Part shown: one piece after another, positions 32,941-44,510 of the stretch
Position numbering within the stretch: position 1 is the stretch's first letter
Layout: each line of letters starts with the position of its first letter
Source of the DNA: Archegozetes longisetosus
Taxonomy: Eukaryota > Arthropoda > Arachnida > Sarcoptiformes > Trhypochthoniidae
DNA: 64,000 nucleotides
NCBI GenBank assembly: GCA_018873245.2
Contig: JAEMBT020000004.1
Span: 3,024,573-3,088,572 of the forward strand
Direction of reading: 5' to 3'
The notes under the pieces: generated by a model
What the model was told of the DNA's origin: nothing
What the model saw: only the letters and a program-made list of their open reading frames with translations
Database searches by the model: none
Translations under genes and position numbers: made by a program

Positions 32941-34363
32941 ATGCTAACATATAATACGATTTTAGTCTTATTTTTTATTGAGTTTGTTCGATGTGATACT
33001 AATCAAATTAATGATCCGAAGCCACATCCACAATATAAGGCAATTAAATGTTATTATCCAAAGATATCGTCGTTCACTAAAATGGGAAACAAATACTTTT
33101 GTCTACAACTGATCACAAGTATTGGTTTCTGGACGAGTCAGATGTAGCAAAACAAGTTAACAGTAGACCATTAACAACAATAACAAGTAATTGGAGTCAA
33201 ATCGATGCTGCCTTTTTCTACGGATATGATTTTCAATGTGAACCACAACATAGGAATCAGTTGTTTTTAGTTAACTTCAACCTTAAATCTAATAGAAATG
33301 AGATGCTGATAGGTTCAATCACTCGCCCCAAGTGGACTTTTATGACTTCGACTCAATTTTCAGCCTTCAAACTGACTGAAAGCAAAATCAATTGGAACAA
33401 AAGCATTGACGCTATTGCTGTTCATAGCGATAGCATTTATATATTTCAAGGTATAGAAAATGTTGCCATAATAACTAAATATTGATGTTGAGTCAATGCA
33501 CCCGTAGACAATATCAAAATTAGGGTCGACTGTGTTTATAAACAATCGAACTGGAAGTTTGAAATTAATCAGAATTATAAGAAAATACCAGTTGAAGGTC
33601 CCTTTGATGCCGCATATTTTGAAGATGAAAGTCAGCAGATTCTGCCTTTATATTTAATACAAGGCTCAAATTATTTCATTTGTTATATTCGGGTAAACTT
33701 CTCTGATTTTTCCAACAATTATTCTTCTTTACTGTGCTCTCTGTCACGCAATTATTGCAAATCAGGCTCAAATTCAAGTATTAGTTTGGCTTCTAATCAA
33801 GTTAACTCCGATTATTTTAAGACTGAAATCGAGTGTTTTATGATCTACTATTCGCTCAAATCAACTCAAAAAGTTCTTTTGATCAGATTATTTTGCAAAA
33901 GAAATGTATGACAGAAAACACAAGTTTTAAGCCAATTATTCTCATACTTATGCATAACTTTTTATCAATTAAGACAACGAACGATGAATACCCGTCATGT
34001 GAAACTTTCAAAATAGAAGATTATCCAATCATACCAAAACCCATTTGCTGGACTCAAAATGATCCAAATAAACACATCTTTATTTCACTTTTCATTCAGT
34101 TCATTGTTCTGTTAATATCGATTATCATTACTAATGTTTTTGTCTTCGCTCACATTAAAAATGTTTGGATCAGATCTAAACCAAAAGTTGAAAAATTAAA
34201 CCAAAAAAGCAATAATGAGACTGTGGTCAAAGATGAACGAAAAGTTGGGATCCAAGATAAAATGAGAGTTAATATTCAAGACAATGGTATAGTCAATATC
34301 GAAAATAAAGATGAGATCAAAGTAGGAGATAAGAATCCAAACGACAATAGAGGCCAAAAATGA
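32941..34363 (+). pseudogene. Broken secreted/type I membrane protein gene
   Basis: The parts make one protein only when three lesions are ignored. A signal peptide begins MLTYNTILVLFFIEFVRC. A one-base shift near 33098 leads into DHKYWFLDESDVAKQV. That frame ends at 33483, where TGA and, two codons on, another TGA occur, but the same frame then runs on as VDNIKIRVDCVYKQSNWKF to about 33838. A second one-base shift gives DLLFAQINSKSSFDQIILQK, a membrane helix (FISLFIQFIVLLISIIITNV) and a charged tail. Paired 'DAAFFYG' and 'FDAAYFED' segments hint at a repeated beta-propeller-like (hemopexin-type) ectodomain, but I do not assign a family. No function should be inferred. Confidence 0.6.
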
Positions 34364-35190
34364 AAATCTAATAAAAGCTCTTAAATTTATTCTGTACTAT
34401 GTTTGTGTGATTCAGTTTTCTGTTTCAAACTCATTAAATGCACCTAATACTTAGTATAAATGTTCACATTAGACCTTGCCTTAAATTTAATGTTGCTAAT
34501 ATTTATTTATGAGTGCTTCGGTTTTAAATTTACAATTTTATTTGGACCTTGTATTTTGAATGTTACCAAAAAATCTTTGTTCGTATTGGTCAATAGGGTT
34601 ATTGTAAACCTAAAGCTTAGTTATTTCATCTCTTAAATAACTCATTTTATTCAATCGCAACAAATACTGAACAGTTCACTAATTTTTAAATAATTGTTAT
34701 ATTCTCTGTTTCTTTATATAATAAAATATTCAATAATTATAATACAGTCGAAAATTTTTTCACTACTTAATTACTTGTAGATTGCTTCAAATTGCATTGT
34801 AATTCTTGGAAATATGCCCAATATAGAAACGTTTGAATTGCAAAAATCATGCAAATATTAACAACTTGAGAATCTAAACGCATATATCTTCAATGAAAAC
34901 TATTTTAAACTGTAGTAAAATTTTTTTATAGTATTTATCTAAAAACAGACAATTCAACTGTAACAGCAGATGATTATTTTGCTTTATTATGAGCAGGTAT
35001 ATTAACTTACAGTAAATTTAACTCATTCACTTTCTCTCATCAGAAATAAGACAAAATTTTTCTATGGAAAACGTTAACAACTGTAATACTGGAAAAGGCA
35101 TTTAGACCTATGTGTCTCGCTATAAATGCTTAATATGCTACTGATGTCAGTTAGTATTTAAGTGGTACGTGGTTCCATTGGAACTCTCCT
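34364..35190. other. Non-coding
   Basis: AT-rich; no gene seen. Confidence 0.4.
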
Positions 35191-35399
35191 ATGTCTAGCA
35201 TGTTAAGAATTTGACTTATCTGACTTAATCTGCGATCTAAACTTAATACACTAACATTAAAATGGTTAAGTTGGCATTTTGAATTAGATAAAGTAAATTG
35301 GCACCCAACACACTAGGCACAAAAGTGGTTTTAGTGGTAAGTACATACTACTCTAGTACCATTTCGAACACAAAACAGTTAGTTTCTCATGAATTGATA
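35191..35399 (+). repeat. Dispersed repeat, copy 2
   Basis: Starts CTATGTCTAGCATGTTAAG and parallels 18021-18236 in the same orientation, although the haspin arms beside the two copies are inverted relative to each other. No coding content. Confidence 0.65.
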
Positions 35400-35595
35400 A
35401 CTTTTATGTACTAACAGACAGTAGTGCCCTTAACTTTGCTATTTTCGTCAGGTTTCTGATTCTTTTAAGTAGAGAGATAACGTAATACTTCACAGAATTA
35501 ATACGAATCCAACGAGAAATCAGCCGGTGATCAGTACCGTAAAATGTTTATATAAGGAAACTCAATGTGGCAAATTAATAAGTTAATCAAAAAAT

Positions 35596-35880
35596 TACCC
35601 AAACATTTAGCTTCCTTCAATTATTTTAAAATAGGTTCTACAGATCGTGTACAACAATATAAACAATATTTAATTTTAAATTCAATTTTACTTTAATACT
35701 ACGAATCTCTTTTAAAGAATTGATTTCTCATAACAATATTCCGTCTATTATAGAATCTGTTGATCTGAGTTTATCAAATTTTTACAGACAGTAAGAATTT
35801 AAAATGTTTATATTGTTGCACATGAGCTTCACAATTCATTTTTAAATGACTGTAGAGTGTTGAATACTCAGGTAATCCTT
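35596..35880. mobile_element. MITE-like inverted repeat at the 5' boundary of the haspin unit
   Basis: The left arm ATTACCCAAACATTTAGCTT pairs with the right arm around 35810-35878 (on the other strand ATTACCTGAGTATTCAACAC). Both continue into AATTATTTTAAAAT/CATTTAAAAATG and ACAACAAT blocks. The left terminus coincides with the point where similarity between arms A and B stops. A related arm (ATGTTTGGGTAATTATTTAA) also lies beside copy C near 30940. Confidence 0.55.
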
Positions 35881-36194
35881 TGAACCTCTTAATTAACTTA
35901 TTTCTATTGTAAGTTTGAATTTATAGTTCAATCATCATCACGAGATACAACAATACAAAGCATTATATTCTTGTCATAACAATGTTTAATTTGTTATAGA
36001 ATCCGTTGACCTAATTTTTAAACTTTTAAAACGATTTCAGTTAAGAAACAATTAAAATAAATCTTTGCCAAAGTTGTAAAATAGATAACCGTTTCTTCTT
36101 TCACTTTCCTCTTCAGACTTTCTAACCATTCTGTAGATAATATTATCAATTAATTGAAGCATTATATCAATTATCATTCACAATATCCCAAACG

Positions 36195-37638
36195 ATGACA
36201 TCATTGAAAAAGATTTGGAAATCGATCATCAAAAAGCTATCCAAATCTCAGAATCAACAAATCAGTGAGAAAACATCATCTAAACTGACTGATATCAAGA
36301 CAATTGATGAATCCAAACACAAACTTTCATTGAAATCAACACCATCAAAGATTGATCAAATCAACCGAAATCTAGAATCGAAACCAAAATTAAAAACTGG
36401 TTTGTCTTCATCTGGAAGTAATCACAAATCAATTGAAAGACAAAACGCGATATCCAGTACTAACCACACATTTGACAATAAATTCGATTCTCTCGACACC
36501 AGTTTATTGAAGGTTTGCAAACAGAAACAATTGATTTCTGTCAAAGATATCATTAATCATAAGTAAGTACTTTTGATGTAATTGTCTTAAAATTCATTGA
36601 TTTTGATTGAAATAAATTGATTTCTATTTTGTTCAACAGACATATCAACTCAATCAAGTTCTTAACTAAAGGATCATATGGTGAGGTATTTATGGCCAAA
36701 CACATCGATGAAAATGTTATCATTTTCAAGGAATCAATGATTGGCAGTCGTATGAGTAATGGATCTGTTATTCGAAGTCATACTTCACACTTTGTATTAT
36801 CTGACCTGATAAACAGTGAACGATTGAGTGAATTGAAATCAAATCCTCAATCATTGAACTATTGCTGCAATTTCGCAAATGTTTTGGATAATCATTATGT
36901 GTATGGTGTGAACGAGAACGTGACAAAAAGAAATGAGTACATCATTACTAAACAAACATTTGGTGGTAAACCACTTTATTGTTCAGATGTGATGACACCC
37001 AAAGTCGGTTTGAGTGTAATGCGTCAAATCGTTGCTGCTTTAGCTGTCGCAGAACAACAACTAAAATTCGAACACAGAGATCTTCATCAAAGCAATATTC
37101 TGATCGACAGTACGGACCAAAAGTATGGATATTATCGCTTGAAAGGCAGATCTTTCAAAATCAAACTGAACTCAATTAAAGTCACTCTAATCGATAACAC
37201 GTTTTCAAGAACTGAAGTCAATGATGAGATTGCTTTCAACGACTTAACAGGTCTCTATGCAACTAATGCGAAACTGTGTCGGGATGAAGAACTTGAAAAG
37301 TGTTATCGAAAAATGAGAGAAATAACTGGAGGTGAATGGAATCGATTTTGTCCAAAAACAAACATTGTTTGGTTACAACATATCTTCAGTGAGATTCGTA
37401 TTCAAATCGATACAAAGAGAAATGGACTCGAATGGATAGATCAGAATGTGATACAATCAACTCGTGGAGAGAAAACATTGGAAAATATGACTCCGTTTTG
37501 GATTTCGTCGAAAATGAGTTTAAGTTTTATCGGAAAACTAAAGTCAAATCAAGGTTCAGAAAGATTTTGAAGAACATGAATCCATTCAAAAGATATTTGT
37601 GTTTGAAGAATAAATTCCACAACTTATTCTTACTGTAA
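36195..37638 (+). pseudogene. Haspin-family kinase, copy B, frameshifted near the C-terminus
   Basis: Exon 1 (36195-36562) and exon 2 from 36640 match copy A almost exactly, including GSYGEVF, HRDLHQSN and LIDNTFSR. One visible amino-acid change in the core is Val to Ile beside the ATP lysine. At about 37421 copy A has GGACTCCGAATGG while B has GGACTCGAATGG; the missing C shifts the frame, replaces the last 70 or so residues and stops at 37568-37570. The original C-terminal frame persists at 37432-37638. The kinase core is complete, so a shortened active enzyme cannot be excluded, but I treat it as a decaying duplicate. Confidence 0.85.
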
Positions 37639-37863
37639 ATATTCTCAACTTTTATTGCATCATTTATTCAAAATATTCACATTTATCAAATTTTTTACAA
37701 ATCAATTCTTCCTCTTTTATTATCAATCGTTTAATGATTATCTTTTTTCTAAAATCTATTTTTGTTTTAAAATAAATTAATTGTTGATTGAACTTAATAA
37801 ACGAGTGATTTATTTAATAATATTTGAAATCAACTACCTCTAATAGATTTGTATTAACTCTTA

Positions 37864-38894
37864 TTAATTATTGATGGATAATGTTAAAAAATTTTGAGAT
37901 CTATAATGTGTCTAATATTCTACATAATTATGTTTTGAAATCAGTTTTAAAGCTATCATAACTTTCAATTAATGGATTAGAAATGAGTTCATCTACAGGT
38001 TTAACACAAATTGCTACATTGAACACAGTATTTGCATAATTTTTATGAAACTCTTATATGAGTTTGTCTTTACTGATCAATGGCTAACTTTTAGCTTGAT
38101 TTAATAATGTTTAAAAATTGTAGTGCCGTTATATTTATGAACGATACTGAAAATTAATTCAAGTATCTTTTGTAGTGTTGTGAAAAGAAACTAATTATAA
38201 AGTTTCCCAAGACTAAGATTTCCAACACTAATCATATAAGGCACTGAGTTTGAATGTATGTATAATTTCAATTCTTTCGATAGCTTTTAGTTCAAGTATC
38301 TTATTAACCAATATTGTTAAAATGTAAAGTTAAGCACTGAAATTTTTAAATGAATAACATTTTCATTTCAGTAAGTCTAAAATTTAAAATATACTTGCTT
38401 TTGTCATAATTATTTAATGGTCTTTAGGTTGAAACTACTGGTGTTAAGATATTTTACGATAGATAACTGGATTTCTTTTTATCAAGGGAAGGACCAAGAT
38501 CTCTTTTAGGTTTATCACAAGTTGTCAAATTGTAAATAAACTATTTATTCGAAAAATGTTCAATGATTTCACATCTTGTATTTTGGTAGCTTCCATATAG
38601 TTGTATATTTTACTGGATTTTGCAGCATCATCTAAACTCTTATATTTAATTACATAAGTACTTATTCATTATATGACATCGCAAAGATTAATTTTGTACA
38701 AATCTCGGCCTTAATAGAGTGAACATTAAAACTATTCCTTTTATAAGATCATAGATTATTATTTTACAAAATTCAAACCATCATATACTAAGACATTTAT
38801 TTTTTAAAGCTTCTAATCAGTTAAAGCCAGAGAAAACGTCTCCGGTTACAGGTCAACTCCGAAGACCGGAGTAAAGATTTTAAAACCGCAGATA
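37864..38894. other. Non-coding
   Basis: AT-rich; no gene seen. Similarity to arm A ends at 37863. Confidence 0.4.
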
Positions 38895-39400
38895 TACACT
38901 AGCGGAAATGGAAATTGGAACACCATGAAGGAGTTGGAGAATCCAATTGAAAATTGGCTAATTCATAGAGTATTAAATACTTAACAAATGATTATGTACA
39001 CAGATTAATCGAAAGAGTTCTATTTATTTAAAAGAAGCAAAAATCAATATGAAGTATGGCCTCCATTGGTAGCGCAGCACTCCTGTATTCGTCGGCACAT
39101 CGAGTCAAAGAGACCTCGAACTCCGACAGATGATATAGAGCTCTTGTGCGTCTTTTTGGCATTGTTAACTCAAATCAAAGAATTTTCACTTTAGAGAATT
39201 TTTTTAAACAGAGTTTTGTCTCCTTTTTATGTAAACAAAAAAAATAGTCTTTTCCACAATAAACGTTATTACTAAAAAATATATCGGGGCAATCATAACC
39301 AAAATTTAATCAATTTCAAAGGGCTATGTCCTCAATAGTGAAGTTTCAAGAAGATCTAAGCATTCCTTCATGGTGTTCCAATTTCCATTTCCGCTAGTGT
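38895..39400 (-). mobile_element. Internally deleted Tc1-like element with exact TIRs
   Basis: The left end ACACTAGCGGAAATGGAAAT and the right end are exact inverted copies over 37 bp, with TA adjoining. On the minus strand near 39055-39110 the sequence encodes GLFDSMCRRIQECCATNGGH then TSY and a stop, matching the Tc1 transposase end ('l.dsMprRiqavi.akGghtkY'). The N-terminal and catalytic parts are gone. The unmutated TIRs suggest fairly recent mobilisation by a related intact transposase. Confidence 0.85.
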
Positions 39401-39887
39401 AATACCGTAGCTGAAACGTCAATTTCGTGGCTCTTATGTCAATAAAAAGTTGGCACTGCTGTGACTAAACTCAGTTCTAATACAATTCTATAATAGATTA
39501 AACATGATTATGAAAAATGGATTCTATACAATCTTTAGATTCACGTGTTTAACACTAATCCATTCTATCCTTTTAATCGTTTACAAAATGATTGATATCA
39601 AGTTTAGTTTGTATAATTATACAAAAGATAGTTTAATGAATTTTTTCGATACATCTTTCGTTAATTATAGGATTTAATGATCTGTTCGTTACTAATCAAA
39701 ATAACTTAATATTCAAGATTTCATTCTATTGCGCTTTATTTGTTTAATGTTTAATGAGTCACCTTTTTATGCGAAACTCATTAAATTAATGTAAAATTGA
39801 ATTTAGAATGAAATGGTGTGTCGCCTGAGCTTTTGAGTAAATCAAAAAGTAAATGCTAGGCGTCATTAAAAGAGCTCTTTATGAGTA
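39401..39887. other. Non-coding
   Basis: Short spacer between two TIR elements; no gene seen. Confidence 0.4.
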
Positions 39888-40466
39888 CAGTGAATATTCG
39901 ATAATTGCAAGGTATTAAAAAGTCCCAAACTTTAAGCCATAGAAACTAATACTCAAAAATATTCCATAACTGCAACTTCGATAATTGCAAATATTCCTTA
40001 AATGCAATAAATTTCATAGGACCCAATAGTATAATACATGCTTATATAATTGCAACTAAAAAGTTTTGATACATTACTGAATTCCAAAGCGTAAAAGTTG
40101 AATTTCTAAGAAGCACTTTCATAAATTATTCATAGATTCATTATGAGATAAATACTTTATAAAATTTCACTTATAGTCAAACAATGTCTTAAAGCACGTG
40201 TGCTATTAAAATACGAAAAATGTGGGATAAAAATAGCTTAAAATCAAAAAGTAAATACAAATCAGTTGATTTAGAAACCAAATACAAAGTTATAAGTGAT
40301 GTCTCTAATGGTGTCAAATACAGTGTAAATTTGAGTAAATGATTCGAGTTGTAGTTCTATTGTGACAACTCTAATAAATCTTACATTTTATTCTATAACT
40401 GCAACTATTCTATAATTGCAACAAAAATTTTGGTCCCGAGGACTTGCAATTATCGAATAATCACTG
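39888..40466. mobile_element. Pogo/Tigger-type MITE
   Basis: The ends are CAGTGAATATTCGATAATTG at the left and, on the other strand, CAGTGATTATTCGATAATTG at the right: 19 of 20 match. TA lies outside each (39886-39887 and 40467-40468). Subterminal copies of TTCGATAATTGCAA or TTCTATAATTGCAA recur inside both ends (about 39969 and 40408). These are features of pogo-group elements. 579 bp, non-coding. Confidence 0.8.
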
Positions 40467-40998
40467 TATCTACAATTCTTTTGTACTACATTTGAATCCA
40501 CTCTTAAATATTACACGTTCGGATGCGTTCAACCAATGAAGGCATGTTTACAAGTGTCAATCAAATGTACAGTATTATAAAAGCGAAATGACTTGAGAGA
40601 TGCTATAAACTTGAAATTGAAATGGACAGAGGCATCACCGAACAGACATATATCAAAAGCTCAGACACTTAATCAACACATAATGTAGATTCGAATGATT
40701 GCATGTTATGTAATGATAAACGTTTTGACACCGCCTTAAGAATACTAACCGTCAAAACAATAATCTGAAGTGAAATCACTGGCGATTCTTCTTACTTATG
40801 GTTTACTCAACTCTCAAAACTTAGACAAAGTTTTATGTTTGAATTTTGAATAGATATCATAAAATAATGTTCAACTTAATTATAAATTCAATTAATTCCA
40901 TATCACTTGTGGACTAATAAAAACCAATCAAATTGATAGCTAAAAAATTAAATTTAAACAAAATTATCATCAAATCTAGGCTTTATTTGCAATTATTA
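40467..40998. other. Non-coding
   Basis: 3' of the first LRR gene; no gene seen. Confidence 0.4.
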
Positions 40999-42200
40999 TC
41001 AAACTTCTTTACAATCATCGAAATCCTTTTGAGTCAATTCCCAAAAATCGATTCCATAGTTATTACATCGAAGATTCATAACTCTTTTATAGAAGTCATT
41101 TCTACCTCTGAAGAGCCAAAACATTCTACAGTCGCACACAACTTGTTCCAACTCCAAATTAATGACATTCTTCTTATCATTTCTTAAGAAAACTCCAAAA
41201 ATCTTTTCATCCAAATAAGTCAACCTATTATTACGCAAATATAAATAAAGCGGTCGTTTTGTGTTAACAAATAATCCATTTTCAAAACTCGTATCATTTA
41301 AGTTGTTTTCGTGTAAATAAATCATTAAAGTCTGATTTGAGGCCAATTCAAAGTCGAATGCACTCTTAGGTATAAAATTTATGGAATGATAACCAAAACT
41401 AAGATGATTTAAATTGTTTAAATAATAGAAAGCATTGTTTCCAATAGTGTTAATAGAACCGCGAGTCGTCTCATTAAACCAGAAATCAAAATCTAACTGA
41501 AACAAATTATTTTGTCTATTCTTGAATGCATTCTCTGGTATTTTATCGACTACTTGTGTATTGAAATGAAGTTTTTGTAGATGAGGCAGTGATGAGAATA
41601 AGTCAAATAATTCTTTGATTTGGCCATTTTTTCCCAATTGATTTTTTCCATTCAGATCGATTTCTATGATATCATCAGAAGTGCCTTTGAATGCATCCGC
41701 ACTTATTTTAGTCAAATTAGTTGCGTCTGATATTGTTATCGTTTTAAATCTTAATCCATTAAATACATTGTCTTCAAGTTCCGTAATTCCCTGATTTTTT
41801 AGCCAGAATTCAGTGAAAAACTTTTTTTCTGTAGTCAGACTTTTACTGATTGATGAGAATATTGTACTTAAATTGTAAGGTTTAATACCAAAGCATTTAA
41901 TGACATCATTATCGCATTCACAATAACTCGAAATTTCAGGTGAAGGACAAACACCTTTTGGTTTTACTGTTGTATTTTCACATAAGACAAATCCTATTAA
42001 TATTAGTCCGCACGATATAATATGTAAAATTTTTTCGTCTAAAGAAAGGAGGAAATTTGATTGTGAATTAAGTTTTTAGAATCAATATTTATTCACAGAG
42101 TTAAGTCATTTCAAAGTTCACAATTAGTAAAAACTGGCTGTGTTTTATGATGCTGTGTTATTATATGAATAAAATAATTTTACTTACTGGACATTTCCAT
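40999..42200 (-). CDS. Secreted leucine-rich-repeat protein, paralogue 1
   Basis: Two exons: a 13-nt first coding exon (42200-42188, ATGGAAATGTCCA then GTAAGT) and 42038-40999. The 149-nt intron ends TTTAG. The 1053-nt product has 350 residues. The signal peptide is MEMSNEKILHIISCGLILIG through VLC. A cysteine-rich cap CPSPEISSYCECDNDVIKCF follows, then leucine-rich repeats (NLSTIF, GITELEDNVFNGLRFKTI, ADAFKGTSDDIIEIDL, LPHLQKLHF, NAFYYLNNLNHLSF, NRLTYLDEKIF) and a C-terminal cap VVCDCRMFWLFRG. It is extracellular by inference and resembles the LRR subunit-like secreted proteins abundant in mites and crustaceans; a ligand cannot be named. The paralogue at 44511-45711 has exactly the same length and exon pattern. 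Confidence 0.78.
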
Positions 42201-43460
42201 TAAATTTTTTTATAAATGGTATTCATATAACTATTGATTTATTATTTATCTGAAATAAAAGATATACTTAATCTCATCCTAGTAGTTCTCTAATTGCCGT
42301 ATTATACTTTCTATAGCATAAAACAAATACGATTCTCTGATACAACATATTTCTTAGTTCACATTCGATTTTGTAATACTTAACACATTTATCTACTTTA
42401 TATAATTGTGTCCATATATTTCTGTCGGGCTTATTCAAGCACCTATGATTGAGTCTGCATTAGGCAAACATTGATTATTCAATAGGATCAACTAATGACC
42501 AATAAATACTGAGAAGAACTTCATCTCAGCACAAAATTTAGGCCAAAAATAATTATTTTAAGCTTTAAAAACATATTGATTAATTTGATTAATCATAAGT
42601 GAATTCATATAAAGCCAGATGTTGAGTGATATAAACTTTAATTATATGAAGCAAACGATTAGTAAATTGAGAATACTTAATACCTATAGACAGAACATCG
42701 CTCAAGAATTACTTCCATGTCTTTTCCTCTATCTTTAAGAATATGTTAATCTCTGTTACCAATGATAACAGTTTTATGTATTGAGTAATAATTTATATGT
42801 TTTAAGCACTTATTAATAATGGTAGTAATAGAAATAGTAGAATGTTTGTAAGCAACAGTCAGCAACCAGAAGATTCTTGTATGTTCATATGTTGTGTATG
42901 TTATTTCAGTTACTAGAGTTTTTGGAGTTCACAAAATTGTTTAAGTGGAATTTCTTCTTACTTAGAGTAAAAGCTTAATCTAGCTTTAAATTAATTATAA
43001 AGAAGTCATGTCCAAAATAAGTTTGCGAGCCTTTCGAAATTTTCTTAGCTTTGTCTCGAACTTGTATAAAAATTTTGATATTATATATACCGCCCCTAAT
43101 TGAGTTTTTGAGAAAAACGAAAAATATCGTGTTTAGTGATCACTTAGTTTTGAGACTGATAAATAACTGAAATCTCGCCCTACTAGTGGTCTTTATCGAG
43201 AGCTTATGACTTTTTTTTATTGCAATTACCGATTCTTGTAAATAATGCTCGAATTTAGACTTAGTCTATGACTAAAAAGCAAAATTTTTTCTCGCGCTTA
43301 TCATTCCTTTTTGAATAAGTTTAGAGAACAACTCTATTGACAATAAGAAGTGTTCAAAAAATACTTCAGATTTTCAGATATATTGTGATTAAATTTAAGT
43401 ACAATTAAAAATAACTAAAAGTACGAATTTTATTATTAGATTTATTCAATAGCATTTCTT
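42201..43460. other. Non-coding between divergent genes
   Basis: Lies between the minus-strand LRR gene 1 and the plus-strand small gene and should carry both promoters. I could not identify specific elements. Confidence 0.4.
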
Positions 43461-43978
43461 ATGAATAAAGTTTTCGGAGTCACTCGAACGAATGGTATTT
43501 AGTCATTCAATACGAATGTTTCCAAAATATCCACTGGAGAAAAGGACTCAAAATTTGATTAATAGATCATAGCGTAAGAGATAATCCGTTTGTTATTCAA
43601 CGTAAGATAGAAAAATTAATAGTAAGAATAGTAAAAGTTATAATATTTGAATAAAACTTTAGATCAAATTATATACTAGATCAAAATGACTCAGAATGGG
43701 CTGAAGAAGAACCAAATGCAATCGATGAAGAAGGCTATAATCATATTGACGAACAAAAGGAGGATTTAGAAGTTGTTTCTCGATTTGAATTGCTTTCAAA
43801 GGTTCAAAACAGTTATGAAGAATCAGAGCAAAGAAATAAAGATTTAAATGTGGAGAAAGTGTTTGATTTCAATAAATTAGATTCGATTAAAGGTATGAAT
43901 GAAAGAAATGTTGAATATAATTGGGTGAAAGATCTAAAAAAAGTGCTTCTGAATGACCAAAAGAATAATGATTTGTAA
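43461..43978 (+). CDS. Small acidic protein, three exons, function unknown
   Basis: Proposed exons 43461-43494, 43566-43601 and 43680-43978 use GT-AG introns of 71 and 78 nt, like other genes here, and sum to 369 nt (122 residues) ending at TAA. The start is MNKVFGVTRTNDHSVRDNPF, followed by VIQHQNDSEWAEEEPNAIDE and EGYNHIDEQKEDLEVVSRF, then a charged, mostly helical C-terminus with IKGMNERNVEYNWVKDLKKV. No signal peptide or membrane segment. The acidic 'EEGY' patch before a C-terminal 'IK.M......W' faintly recalls male-enhanced antigen 1 proteins; this is a weak resemblance only. Joining three frames in phase supports a real gene, but exons 1 and 2 are very short. Confidence 0.5.
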
Positions 43979-44510
43979 CCCAAGTGTACTTATGCTTTTT
44001 GGCTTTTGTAAGATTATTGCTACATTATTTATCTTTATTAAAGTTAGTAGTATTCGACATTTTTAAACTTATTCTTAGCTTCAAATAGTTCTATATTATA
44101 CTTATAAGCTTGCATTATGTTTAAATTTATCATAAAAATTGCTTATATTAATACAATCACAATTCATAATAAACTAAGTTTTGAACAATCAATAATTTTA
44201 TACCTTTAAATTGACTTAAAATTCAGATAAATTTGATGCTGTAATTAATCAAATCTATACTTTTTGAGAGACGTATGAATTCTAAAGTTAATATTCGCCG
44301 TCAAAATTTATTCTTCTATAAACCTGTTCAAGTCAGTCGTTTAGTCTCAATCTTTTTTTATTTGAATTTTAAAACCCAAATAAGTGTATGAAACTAAACT
44401 TCATTTTATTTTTTAACAAAAGGAAAACTATTACTACTCAATAAGAGAATAAATAACTAAATTGCTGAAAATTCTTTATTTAATAATCTGTAACTTTTAC
44501 AAAGAGGTTA
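43979..44510. other. Non-coding
   Basis: Shared 3' region of the small gene and LRR gene 2; nothing else seen. Confidence 0.4.

Larger units (their letters stand above)
35588..37863. repeat. Inverted duplication, arm B (haspin unit)
   Basis: Counterpart of arm A (15248-18017). The intron is identical to that of A by eye, exon 1 encodes an identical peptide, and differences are few elsewhere. It ends at TTAACTCT (about 37855-37862), the same terminal sequence as copies A and C, after which the three flanks differ. Confidence 0.9.

Noticed and set aside
39055-39150. tRNA-like GC-richer patch (TGGCCTCCATTGGTAGCGC)
   Set aside because: It lies inside the Tc1 element and reads as the transposase C-terminus on the minus strand; no cloverleaf could be made.
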